Shown here: one piece after another, positions 1 to 7,561 of the stretch | Numbering within the stretch: the first letter of the stretch is position 1 | Layout of the letters: every line of letters starts with the position of its first letter | DNA from: Clostridiales bacterium | Lineage (GTDB): Bacteria > Bacillota > Clostridia > Lachnospirales > UBA12420 | DNA: 33,300 bases | NCBI GenBank assembly: GCA_003452395.1 | Contig: DMOI01000052.1 | Location: forward strand, 1-33,300 | Reading direction: 5' to 3' | Translations under genes and position numbers: made by a program | Notes under the pieces: generated by a model | Told to the model about the DNA's origin: nothing | The model's input: only the letters and a program-made list of their open reading frames with translations | The model's database searches: none

Positions 1-984
1 TGTGTGGATTTTCATGGCACACGAACTGCCTGTACCTACTTTTTCTATCTCATTTTTGATCAGTTTCTCATGTTCTTCCGTTATAAGCTGCAAGTCTCCA
101 AAGTCAAATCCACTATGATATGCTTGTACAATATGATCTTGCACCGTCATCAGAGTGAGTCCCCTTTCTTTGGCTACTGCATGTTCGTCTTTATATTTTA
201 CGTATAATTTTGCTAAGGCGATGTATGATGGTTCTACTTTCTCTACCTTTTCTGACAATTCTTTTGAAGCTTGACTCGTCGTTATTATCTTTCCGTGACT
301 TGCCGTATGCAACTTAACGTCATCTATGTGCTGTTGCTTCTCCTCTTCTGTTTTATATGTACATCTTTTTAAAGCATAGTACATCTTGTCTATTTGATTT
401 TTATCATATATCGTTTGGTTTTTACCTATAATAGCCTTTAAAGTTCCCAAAAGATTTTCTCTTTTGAGTGCCAATGTGTTTGTTTTTGTCACCTTAAGTT
501 TTTTTAAGTTACATCGTTCACTAAATACAATTAGGGAATACACCGAATCACTACCTATTTCTAGACACTTTTCTAACCATTTTATATGCGTTGCATTTTG
601 CCAAACTGGGTTATAAAATTGTGTCTTTGCATATTTGTTATACGTAGCTGTCCACTTTTCTTGTGCATCACTTCCGTATATCCATCCACTATAATTTTTG
701 GACTCTATAACAAATATCCCTTTTTCATGAATCAGAACCAAATCTATTTCCGAATCCTCTCCATTATCCTTAGGTACATAGGTATTTGCTACTATTTTGT
801 ATGTACCTTCAAGTTTTTCAAGCTCTACAAATGTTAAATACTCTCCATATTTACCGATATCAAATAAAGTTCCAAAAAGTGTCGCCACTGCTTCTAATTT
901 ATATTTACTTCTAGTAAACTTAAAGTTTTCAACCAGTATATACCATCCAACTGGCAATAGCAGTATGACTGCATACCACTTCAT
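1..984 (-). CDS. NERD-domain nuclease-like protein with C-terminal HTH, partial (runs off left edge), possibly disrupted
   Basis: The frame is open from the left edge to an amber codon at 1018-1020; 328 residues are visible from the first ATG after it (984). Residues 3-18 form a hydrophobic segment. A NERD (nuclease-related) domain spans roughly 30-160 and shows the PD-(D/E)xK-like core: EIDLVLI (D81), then FVIESKNYSG (E94, K96). Residues about 252-300 resemble the HTH_40 domain of some helicase C-termini (AVAKERGLTLMTVQDHIVQA). NERD proteins are thought to act on nucleic acid, but this one has no known substrate. The best ribosome site (GGAGGT) serves an ATG at 1053 in the same frame, 11 codons before the amber codon; no good SD precedes 984. 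It may therefore be a pseudogene, a restart gene, or a sequencing error. A promoter lies at 1198-1225. Confidence 0.7.
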   Translation of the reverse strand, partial: MKWYAVILLLPVGWYILVENFKFTRSKYKLEAVATLFGTLFDIGKYGEYLTFVELEKLEGTYKIVANTYVPKDNGEDSEIDLVLIHEKGIFVIESKNYSGWIYGSDAQEKWTATYNKYAKTQFYNPVWQNATHIKWLEKCLEIGSDSVYSLIVFSERCNLKKLKVTKTNTLALKRENLLGTLKAIIGKNQTIYDKNQIDKMYYALKRCTYKTEEEKQQHIDDVKLHTASHGKIITTSQASKELSEKVEKVEPSYIALAKLYVKYKDEHAVAKERGLTLMTVQDHIVQAYHSGFDFGDLQLITEEHEKLIKNEIEKVGTGSSCAMKIHT

Positions 985-1197
985 AATTATAATTGCAATC
1001 ACCAACAAAACTATATACTATATCATTAGCTTACTTAATGTCTTTTTACTCATGCCACTACCTCCAAACTTGCAGCAAAAATCGTGCAGTTCCACGCATC
1101 TTCAGCGCAACCTAAACAAACAAATGCCTTACATCTGTCCCCTTAGATTTAGCTTACGAGTCCCCACACTATTCTTCATCTCTTAACCCTATTTATC

Positions 1198-1225
1198 ATT
1201 ATAAACTTTTTTTCAAATTTGACAA
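1198..1225 (-). promoter_or_regulatory. Sigma-A-type promoter for the NERD gene
   Basis: On the minus strand TTGTCA (1220-1225) is followed after 16 bases by TATAAT (1198-1203). The predicted start near 1191 gives a leader of about 140 nt before the SD/ATG at 1053. No terminator or known riboswitch fold was recognised in that leader. Confidence 0.6.
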
Positions 1226-1287
1226 GGCTTTTAGCCAAATTTGTCACTTTTTGCTTAATTTTTTAACTGATTTTTCACTCAAGTACT

Positions 1288-1346
1288 CAAAAACAGCTCC
1301 TCACGTCGCAAAAAGAATGCTCCTCAGGATGACGTACGGGGAGGAC
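1288..1346. repeat. REP-like intergenic fragment
   Basis: This GC-richer patch in an AT-rich spacer contains two related modules, CTCCTCACGTCG and CTCCTCAGGATGACG. They resemble the widespread GTCATCCTGAG-type dispersed bacterial repeats. No coding frame or terminator uses it. The rest of 1226-1360 shows nothing recognisable. Confidence 0.35.
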
Positions 1347-1360
1347 TTTCCTAGTATATA

Positions 1361-1418
1361 AAAAACACAAAAAAATAAGGATTTTATCAGTTTCAAACCC
1401 TTATCTTTTTGTGTTTTT
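1361..1418 (-). terminator. Terminator at the end of the nusA-nrnA operon
   Basis: A 20-bp stem with one mismatch (arms 1361-1380 and 1399-1418) lies 11 bp beyond the nrnA stop. The arms are A-rich on one side and T-rich on the other, so minus-strand transcripts end in a U-rich tail. It could also stop plus-strand readthrough. Confidence 0.75.
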
Positions 1419-1428
1419 ATATTTTAGA

Positions 1429-2379
1429 CTAATTAAACATCTCCGCAACCAATTTCAAAATCATTGGACGTATTTCTTCCATCTTCCCTTTTGTCATAGC
1501 ACCGGCAGCAAGCACATGCCCTCCACCCTCTAGTTTTTGAGCTAATTCACATACATTGTAGGGCTCTACCGATCTAAAGCTTACCTTAATATTATTAGGT
1601 GCTGGTTCATACATAAATACAGCTATTTTTGCACCTCTAGTCTGCATTATAGTGTTTATTATTCCACTCGTTTCATTGGTCTTTGCATTTAATTCTTTTA
1701 ACTCTTTAAATGATATTGTTGTGTATACTACTTGTTTATCAAATAAAAGTTCCATATTATTCAATGCTCTACCTAACAGTTTCGTCTGTTCATATGTGCG
1801 TTCAAAAAATAGTTCTCTTATTATTTTACCTGAGTCTATATCTTTTTTCATTAACTCAGCCACAACTTCATAGGTTTCACTTTTTGTATTATTGTATTGG
1901 TATAATCCTGTGTCACTTATTATTGCTAAAAAAATTGCCGATGCAATATCTTTGTCAATCTCTACACCTAATTCTCTTGCAACGTGAAATATTATTTCAC
2001 CTGTTGATGATGCTTCTCCAGCATAGTTTTTCATAGCATACTTGGTATTTGATATGTGATGATCAATATTACAAGTCATATCTGCACTTTTAAATTGTTT
2101 GCTTACTTCTTCAAGCCTATCTTCATCTCCTGAATCAAGAGCAATAAACAAATCATAATGCTCATCTACCACATTTTTGTACATTTCTGTACCACTCAAA
2201 ATTTTATATTGTTCAGGAATCTCTTTTATGTATATATCAGGTGTTTTTCCAAGTTTTTTAAGTATCAGGGCAAGAGCTAAACAAGCTCCTACACTGTCCC
2301 CATCTGGATTTTTGTGCCCCGATATTAGTATTTTGTTATAATTTAATATTTCCTTTATGCCTGTAAAATCTATATTCAT
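1429..2379 (-). CDS. nrnA: Bifunctional oligoribonuclease / pAp phosphatase, DHH family
   Basis: NrnA degrades 2-5 nt RNA fragments to mononucleotides and removes the 3' phosphate from pAp. The 316-residue protein has the DHH phosphoesterase layout: NPDGDS at 24-29, LDSGD at 81-85, the signature DHH at 106-108 and SDTG at 155-158. The DHHA1 substrate-binding domain ends with GGGH at 285-288. Length is normal for the family. The start ATG follows GAAAGGA at a good distance, with the SD overlapping the end of rbfA. It is the last gene of the rimP-nusA-infB-rbfA unit, a common position in Firmicutes, and ends in TAG just before a strong terminator. Confidence 0.93.
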   Translation of the reverse strand: MNIDFTGIKEILNYNKILISGHKNPDGDSVGACLALALILKKLGKTPDIYIKEIPEQYKILSGTEMYKNVVDEHYDLFIALDSGDEDRLEEVSKQFKSADMTCNIDHHISNTKYAMKNYAGEASSTGEIIFHVARELGVEIDKDIASAIFLAIISDTGLYQYNNTKSETYEVVAELMKKDIDSGKIIRELFFERTYEQTKLLGRALNNMELLFDKQVVYTTISFKELKELNAKTNETSGIINTIMQTRGAKIAVFMYEPAPNNIKVSFRSVEPYNVCELAQKLEGGGHVLAAGAMTKGKMEEIRPMILKLVAEMFN

Positions 2380-2392
2380 ATTAAGTTCCTTT

Positions 2393-2743
2393 CTATTCTT
2401 TAATCTTCTTAAATAATTCCCCCATGTGGATTGAGTGTTCTATAGAATCATCTATTTTAAAAGAAAATTCTGGGGTAACTCTTAAGTTTATCCTAGCTGC
2501 TATTTGTTTTCGTATAAAGCCTGCTGCGCTTTTCAGACCCTTTAATATGTCTTTTTTTACTTCGTCATTCCCCAAGATACTTACATAAACTTTACATTGT
2601 TTTAGATCAGGAGTTGTCTCAACATTTGTAACACTCGTCATTGCCTCTTTTATTCTTGGATCATTTAATTCGTTATCTATTATATTAGAAAGTTCCCTCT
2701 TCATTTCTTGGTTAATTCGTGTAATTCGTGTATTCGTTCTCAT
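2393..2743 (-). CDS. rbfA: 30S ribosome-binding factor A
   Basis: RbfA is a single KH-like domain protein that binds the 30S subunit near 16S helix 1 and assists late maturation and cold adaptation. This copy is about 116 residues, normal for the family. Its C-terminal part has the typical pattern LRVTPEFSFKIDDSIEHS. Two in-frame ATGs (2749 and 2743) follow the SD GGAG; the second has the better spacing (about 9 nt) and is used here. It sits between infB and nrnA, separated from infB by a GC-rich inverted repeat at 2764-2844. Confidence 0.93.
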   Translation of the reverse strand: MRTNTRITRINQEMKRELSNIIDNELNDPRIKEAMTSVTNVETTPDLKQCKVYVSILGNDEVKKDILKGLKSAAGFIRKQIAARINLRVTPEFSFKIDDSIEHSIHMGELFKKIKE

Positions 2744-2763
2744 GTTCATTCACTCCTTATCCT

Positions 2764-2844
2764 GTGGCCCCCTCTAACTCCCCCTTCGCAGAGGGAGGAC
2801 CTTTTTCATCCCTCCCCTGCCAAGGGGAGGTTAGGTGGGGTCAC
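2764..2844. repeat. GC-rich imperfect inverted repeat (MITE-like hairpin) between infB and rbfA
   Basis: This 81-bp element has two 36-base arms matching at about 27 positions when inverted, from GTGGCCCC on the left to GGGGTCAC on the right. Each arm also folds alone: CTCCCCC/GAGGGAG and CCTCCCC/GGGGAGG. Its base composition contrasts with the AT-rich surroundings. A half copy occurs at 16926-16953, so it is a dispersed element. It must be transcribed as part of the operon mRNA. Confidence 0.75.
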
Positions 2845-2867
2845 ATTATTTTAATATTTATTAATTA

Positions 2868-5135
2868 CTAGCTTCGCTTTATTTCTTCCATAATATACGC
2901 CTCTATAGAATCTCCTGCTTTTATGTCGCTGAATTTTTCGATTAGGACACCACATTCGAATCCTGTTTTTACTTCTTTTACATCATCTTTAAATCTTTTT
3001 AGCGAGCTTATTGCTCCTTCAAATATGATTATTCCTTCTCTTACTACTCTTATAGTTGCATTTCTTGTTATATATCCGTCTCTAACAAATCCACCTGCTA
3101 CCATTCCTACATTAGTTACTTTAAATGTATCTCTTACTTCTACTTGACCGATAACCTTTTCTTTGAATTCTGGTGCAAGCATTCCCTTCATAGCGGCTTC
3201 TACGTCCTCTATAACATTGTATATAACCCTATATTGTCTTAAATCTACCAAATTTTCTTCGGCAAACTTTCTAACTCCTGCTTGTGGTACAACATTAAAT
3301 GCTATTACTATAGCACTAGATGCAGCAGCTAGCATAACATCTGACTCTGTTACAGCTCCTGCTCCACCATGAATTACTGTTACAATAACATCTGCATTTG
3401 ATAGTTTTTGTAAACTTTGTCTTATGGCTTCAACTGAACCTTGAACGTCAGCTTTTATAATTACATTAAGTTTTTGTATTTCCCCTGTTTTAATTTGGTC
3501 AAATAGAGCATCAAGTGATACATTTTTATGTGCTCCCACTATACGTTTTTCCCTTGATTCTACTGCTGCCTTTTCTGCATAATATTTTGCTTGTTTATCG
3601 TCTTTTGTTACATAAAAAGTATCTCCGGCTTCGGGTACACTATTAAAGCCTAGTATTTCAACTGGCATAGAAGGTGAAGCATATTTGATTTTCTCTCTTT
3701 CTGAATTCAGCATTGCTTTTACTTTTCCACATGTCTTACCTGCAAGAATCGGGTCACCTACTCTAAGTGTACCATTAGCAACAAGTAATGTAGCAACAAT
3801 TCCACGACTTTTATCGAGTCTAGCCTCAATAACAGTTCCTTTTGCTCTTGTATCATATGCCGCCTTAAATTCTTTCATCTCTGCAACAAGTAACACCATC
3901 TCAAGTAATGTATCAATTCCTTCTCTAGTTATAGCAGAAACAGGCACACAAATTGTTTCTCCACCCCATTCTTCAGATACAAGCCCATACTCAGTCAACT
4001 CTTGTTTTACTTTTTCTGGGTTTGCACCTGGTTTATCAATCTTATTTATTGCAACTATTATAGGTACATCAGCAGCTTTAGCATGATTTATTGCTTCAGC
4101 CGTTTGTGGCATAACTCCATCATCTGCTGCAACAACCAAAATAGCAATATCCGTTACTTTAGCTCCTCTAAGTCTCATCGCAGTAAATGCTTCATGTCCT
4201 GGAGTATCTAAAAAAGTTATTTTTTTATTATTTATTTCAACTTGGGATGCACCTATATGTTGAGTAATTCCACCATGTTCACCTACAGTTACCTGAGTTT
4301 CTCTTATTGCGTCAAGTAAAGATGTTTTTCCGTGATCAACATGCCCCATAACTACAACTACTGGTGGCTTTTCTGATAATTCACAGTTCCCTAAATCTTC
4401 ACAATATACTATCTCTTCAATCTCATCTATTTCTTTTCTCTCTATCAATATATCATAACTTTCAGCTACTTCTGCTGCTACATCAAAACTTATTGATTGA
4501 TTTATATTAGCAAAAACATCTTTTGTCATTAAATATTTTATTATCTCTACCGAAGGTTTACCCAACTTATCAGCCAGATCTTTTACTGTTATCTCATCAC
4601 CAATTGTTAAAATCTCTAATTCTTCAATTTCTTCTTGATCGTCATCCTTTTTTTTGTTATACTTACTCTTCTTGTGTTCTTTTTTGCTTAAATCTAACGT
4701 CACTGGTTTATAATTTCCAGGAATACTAGGCTTATATTTATTAAACTTATCTTTTTTCACGTCAACATGTTTTATTTCTATAGTAGTATTACCTTTTTCA
4801 TCTTTTTCTATTATACTCGGATTTGCATGATGCTTATCTATTGGTGCATCATTCCTATGCTGATACTCTGTAGTCTTATGATCATGCTTATGGTCTAGTT
4901 TTTTTGTTACTGGTAATGTAACTTCTTTTTTGGGTAATACTTCTGGCTTTTTCGCTGGTTTAAGAACAGCTTTAACTGTCGGCTTAAATAAATTAGTTAT
5001 TTTCTCAGCATCAATTTCTCCAATAGAACTCATATGATTTGCAAGCTCTATATTAATAGTTTTCGCTTTTTCAATTATTTCTTTACTGTTTATATTAAGT
5101 TCCTTTGCTAATTCATGAACCCTTATTTTGGCCAT
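2868..5135 (-). CDS. infB: Translation initiation factor IF-2
   Basis: IF-2 is the GTPase that brings initiator fMet-tRNA to the 30S subunit and drives subunit joining. The 755-residue protein has an N-terminal IF2_N domain (about 1-52), a lysine/histidine-rich linker (about 55-170), a second IF2_N-like domain (about 180-232) and the G domain. Visible GTPase motifs are GHVDHGKT at 264-271 (G1), DTPGH at 310-314 (G3) and NKID at 364-367 (G4). Domains II, III and the fMet-tRNA-binding domain follow to the C-terminus. The ATG has a clear SD (GAAGGAG). It lies 4 bases after ylxQ, implying coupled translation. Confidence 0.97.
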   Translation of the reverse strand: MAKIRVHELAKELNINSKEIIEKAKTINIELANHMSSIGEIDAEKITNLFKPTVKAVLKPAKKPEVLPKKEVTLPVTKKLDHKHDHKTTEYQHRNDAPIDKHHANPSIIEKDEKGNTTIEIKHVDVKKDKFNKYKPSIPGNYKPVTLDLSKKEHKKSKYNKKKDDDQEEIEELEILTIGDEITVKDLADKLGKPSVEIIKYLMTKDVFANINQSISFDVAAEVAESYDILIERKEIDEIEEIVYCEDLGNCELSEKPPVVVVMGHVDHGKTSLLDAIRETQVTVGEHGGITQHIGASQVEINNKKITFLDTPGHEAFTAMRLRGAKVTDIAILVVAADDGVMPQTAEAINHAKAADVPIIVAINKIDKPGANPEKVKQELTEYGLVSEEWGGETICVPVSAITREGIDTLLEMVLLVAEMKEFKAAYDTRAKGTVIEARLDKSRGIVATLLVANGTLRVGDPILAGKTCGKVKAMLNSEREKIKYASPSMPVEILGFNSVPEAGDTFYVTKDDKQAKYYAEKAAVESREKRIVGAHKNVSLDALFDQIKTGEIQKLNVIIKADVQGSVEAIRQSLQKLSNADVIVTVIHGGAGAVTESDVMLAAASSAIVIAFNVVPQAGVRKFAEENLVDLRQYRVIYNVIEDVEAAMKGMLAPEFKEKVIGQVEVRDTFKVTNVGMVAGGFVRDGYITRNATIRVVREGIIIFEGAISSLKRFKDDVKEVKTGFECGVLIEKFSDIKAGDSIEAYIMEEIKRS

Positions 5136-5139
5136 AAAT

Positions 5140-5457
5140 TCACGCTCCTTCTAGTTGTCCTAGCAACTCTTTAATTTTCTTTGCAAAATTAGTATCCGTT
5201 ACACACAATATCGTCCTATCTTCTTTACCTATGTAATTTCCTAATTTTTCTTTTTCTCCAAACATATATAAATGAACTTTGAAATATTTACACATACTAG
5301 TAAAATCTTTTTTAGTATTTTCAGCTGAATCCTCTGCTACTATTGCGATCAATGCTTTTCCGCTTTTTATCGCTTTTTCGCAAGTAAATGACCCCGAACA
5401 TAACTTTCCTGCTTTTTGGCACAAACTCAACATTGAATATATTTTGCTCTCATTCAT
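5140..5457 (-). CDS. ylxQ: Ribosomal protein L7Ae-family RNA-binding protein (YlxQ)
   Basis: This 105-residue protein has the L7Ae/L30e/S12e/Gadd45 fold pattern: an N-terminal SLCQKAGKLCSG segment, then a central ALIAIVAEDSAENTKK that matches the RNA-binding region. YlxQ homologues bind kink-turn RNA and are almost always found between ylxR and infB, as here. The start overlaps the ylxR stop by 8 bases and has its own SD (GAGGAG). The cellular role remains poorly defined. Confidence 0.88.
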   Translation of the reverse strand: MNESKIYSMLSLCQKAGKLCSGSFTCEKAIKSGKALIAIVAEDSAENTKKDFTSMCKYFKVHLYMFGEKEKLGNYIGKEDRTILCVTDTNFAKKIKELLGQLEGA

Positions 5458-5716
5458 CTTTTATTTGCTCCTCTAATTTTTCATATAATTCTTCACTTAT
5501 ATTTACCTTAAAATTTCTTTCTAATGTTTTTTTCTTTTTTGCATCATTCAAGCACTTTTTGCTTTTGCAAATATATGCTCCTCTGCCATTAGCTTTCCCC
5601 TTTAAGTCAACAAATATATCGCCTTCTGATGGTTTAACTATTCTTATAAGCTCCCTCTTATCTTTCATTACTTGACACCCAAGGCATTTACGCAATGGAA
5701 CTTTTTTTGTCTGCAT
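5450..5716 (-). CDS. rnpM: YlxR/DUF448 protein (RNase P modulator RnpM type)
   Basis: This is a small basic protein of 88 residues. RKCLGC at 9-14, RELIRIV and the GRGAYIC patch are the DUF448 signature. In Bacillus subtilis the YlxR protein binds the RNase P RNA and modulates its activity (RnpM). The frame extends upstream to 5755, but AAGGTGAT sits correctly before the ATG at 5716, so the longer form, which would overlap nusA, is rejected. It is 13 bases downstream of nusA and overlaps ylxQ. Confidence 0.9.
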   Translation of the reverse strand: MQTKKVPLRKCLGCQVMKDKRELIRIVKPSEGDIFVDLKGKANGRGAYICKSKKCLNDAKKKKTLERNFKVNISEELYEKLEEQIKDE

Positions 5717-5729
5717 GTTATCACCTTCT

Positions 5730-6830
5730 TTATTCTTCTTTATCGTTATTTGCATTGTAATTAAAATATGATTCTTTATTTTTTATATATCCCGTTTCTT
5801 CTGCCATTTTTTCGCTTTTTATATCTATTTTCCATCCAGTTAGTTTTGCAGCAAGTCTAACGTTTTGTCCTTCCTTCCCAATAGCGAGTGATAATTGAGC
5901 TTCTGACACTACTACTCTTGCAAGCTTTGCCTCAACATCTAGTTCAACTGCCAAACCAACAGCAGGTGTTATAGCTGTTCTTACAAACTCACGAATATCT
6001 TTATTCCAAAGCGCTATATCTATCTTTTCTCCATGTAGTTCATGAACTACAGCATTTACTCTATGACTATTTTGTCCGACACATGCACCTAAAGCATCTA
6101 CATCTTTGTCTTTTGAATATACTGCTATCTTAGTTCTTGAACCAGGATCCCTAGCTATATTTTTTATTTCAACTGTACCATCATAAATCTCAGGTACTTC
6201 TTGTTCAAACAATCTTTTCACTAGCTCTGGATGTGTTCTTGAAACAGAAACTTGTGGTCCTTTAGTTGTTTGTTTTACTTCAAGAATATAAACTTTTATT
6301 CTTTTATTCATTTGATAATCTTCTGTTTTCACTTGCTCATTTGTAGGCAACATAGCCTCTATTTTACCAAAATTTATAAATACTGCTGTTTTAGTTCTTC
6401 TTTGTATTATTCCTGTTACTATATCTCTTTCCTTACTTAAATATTCGTTATATACTATATCTCTTTCTGCTTCTCTTATTTTTTGCATTACAACTTGTTT
6501 AGCCGTTTGTGCCGCCACCCTACCAAATTCTCTAGGAGTTATCTCTATATTCACAATATCCCCTTCTTGGTATTTTGGATTAAGTTTCTGAGCATTTTCT
6601 AGAGAAATTTCTAATATATCACTTTCAACCTTGTTTACTACTGTTTTCTTAGCATAAATGTTAATCAGACCACTTTCTTTATCAATAACCACTTCTACAT
6701 TTTGACTTGTTCCGAAATTCTTTCTATATGCTGTTGCTAGTGCTGTCTCAACAGCTACAATTAGAATTTCCTTGTCAATCCCTTTTTCTTTGCTTATGGT
6801 ATCTAGTGCTTGCATAAAATCTGCATTCAT
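5730..6830 (-). CDS. nusA: Transcription termination/antitermination factor NusA
   Basis: NusA binds RNA polymerase and promotes pausing, termination and antitermination. The 366-residue protein is the short Gram-positive form: an N-terminal polymerase-binding domain (about 1-125, including EILIVAVETALATAYRK), S1 (about 133-200), KH1 (about 230-290, with DPGSRTKIAV and GACVGQNSHRV) and KH2 (about 305-350, with LSLAIGKEGQNVRLAA). The acidic repeats of E. coli NusA are absent, as expected. The SD GGAGGGG precedes the ATG. A heptamer repeat lies between it and rimP. Confidence 0.97.
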   Translation of the reverse strand: MNADFMQALDTISKEKGIDKEILIVAVETALATAYRKNFGTSQNVEVVIDKESGLINIYAKKTVVNKVESDILEISLENAQKLNPKYQEGDIVNIEITPREFGRVAAQTAKQVVMQKIREAERDIVYNEYLSKERDIVTGIIQRRTKTAVFINFGKIEAMLPTNEQVKTEDYQMNKRIKVYILEVKQTTKGPQVSVSRTHPELVKRLFEQEVPEIYDGTVEIKNIARDPGSRTKIAVYSKDKDVDALGACVGQNSHRVNAVVHELHGEKIDIALWNKDIREFVRTAITPAVGLAVELDVEAKLARVVVSEAQLSLAIGKEGQNVRLAAKLTGWKIDIKSEKMAEETGYIKNKESYFNYNANNDKEE

Positions 6831-6854
6831 TTTTGTATAATCCCCTCCGTTTTA

Positions 6855-6894
6855 AAGTTGAAAGTTGAAAATTGAAAGTTGAAAGTGAAAAAAC
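6855..6894. repeat. Heptamer tandem repeat (AGTTGAA)n
   Basis: About five consecutive 7-base units of AGTTGAA (one AATTGAA variant) are followed by GTGAAAAAACA. The same block, including the flank, occurs at 28001-28038 in the opposite orientation, so it is a dispersed element. It lies in the transcribed spacer between rimP and nusA. Confidence 0.7.
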
Positions 6895-6917
6895 AACTGC
6901 AATTTTTAGTTTTCAAT

Positions 6918-7385
6918 TTATATTATTACTGTTAGTTTTACTGATGCTACATCTTCCTTATTAAATTCTATCTTTTCTTCTGTTTCAGACTTTAGAACTA
7001 TTTTCCCATCTATAAGTCCTACAAGTTCAGCTTGAATCTCTTTTGTACCATTTATTTTTTGATAAAATTTTACGTCAACTAATCTACCACTATACTTTAC
7101 AAACTCTTTTTCTTTTCTCAGTTGCCTGTCAAGTCCTGGCGAGCTTACCTCTAGTGTATATTCATCTTTAATGAAATTTAGTATGTCAAGTTCATTTTCT
7201 ATTGCTCTGCTTACAGTTTCACAATCAGAAATAAAAACACCACCATCTTTATCAATAGCTATTTTTAAATAATAACCTTCCTTTTCCTTTACGTACTCTG
7301 CATCTACAAGTTCGAGATTATTTTCCATAATTATTGGTTGTAATAACTCTTCTACCTTTTTCTCAATTTCTTCCGCTTTATTCAT
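6918..7385 (-). CDS. rimP: Ribosome maturation factor RimP
   Basis: RimP assists assembly of the 30S subunit head. The 155-residue protein shows the family features: LELVDAEYVKEKEGYYLKIAI near the N-terminus, a DCETVSRAIENELD region, and YTLEVSSPGLDRQLR, the most conserved motif, near residues 80-95. The C-terminal SH3-like domain follows. The SD GGGAGGCGG fits the ATG. It is the first gene of the operon, reading from the promoter at 7514-7542. Confidence 0.95.
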   Translation of the reverse strand: MNKAEEIEKKVEELLQPIIMENNLELVDAEYVKEKEGYYLKIAIDKDGGVFISDCETVSRAIENELDILNFIKDEYTLEVSSPGLDRQLRKEKEFVKYSGRLVDVKFYQKINGTKEIQAELVGLIDGKIVLKSETEEKIEFNKEDVASVKLTVII

Positions 7386-7455
7386 ATATCCGCCTCCCTT
7401 ACTTGTTTAATGGGTATTTGTATTATAACCCCACATGCTTATAATTATATCTATG

Positions 7456-7495
7456 TAACACACAAGAGTGGGTTTGCACCCACTCTTGTGTGTTA
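7456..7495 (-). promoter_or_regulatory. 18-bp perfect hairpin with GCAA tetraloop in the rimP-nusA leader
   Basis: Arms 7456-7473 and 7478-7495 pair perfectly with a 4-base loop that reads GCAA (GNRA type) on the minus-strand RNA. It begins about 12 nt after the predicted transcription start and about 70 nt before rimP. No U-run follows in either direction, so it does not look like an intrinsic terminator. Possible roles are 5'-end stabilisation, an RNase III site or control by a bound protein. Confidence 0.65.
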
Positions 7496-7513
7496 ATACT
7501 ATCTAGTTTTTAC

Positions 7514-7542
7514 AGTATAACATATATTTTCCATTTTTACAA
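7514..7542 (-). promoter_or_regulatory. Promoter of the rimP-nusA-infB operon
   Basis: TTGTAA (7537-7542), a 17-base spacer and TATACT (7514-7519) read leftward, predicting a start near 7507. It lies immediately after the stop of the U32 gene, so the operon has its own promoter as well as possible readthrough. Confidence 0.6.
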
Positions 7543-7561
7543 TAGGTATTGGTAAACTTTT

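Noticed and set aside
1018..1020. TAG recoding (for example pyrrolysine)
   Set aside because: TAG ends nrnA normally and no other interrupted gene was seen; mutation or restart is simpler.
797..1186. Plus-strand open frame of 129 codons
   Set aside because: It lies antisense to the NERD gene, has no convincing SD, and its translation has no protein-like pattern.
7456..7495. Intrinsic terminator of the U32 gene
   Set aside because: The stem is perfect, but no U-run follows it on the minus strand and it lies downstream of the operon promoter.
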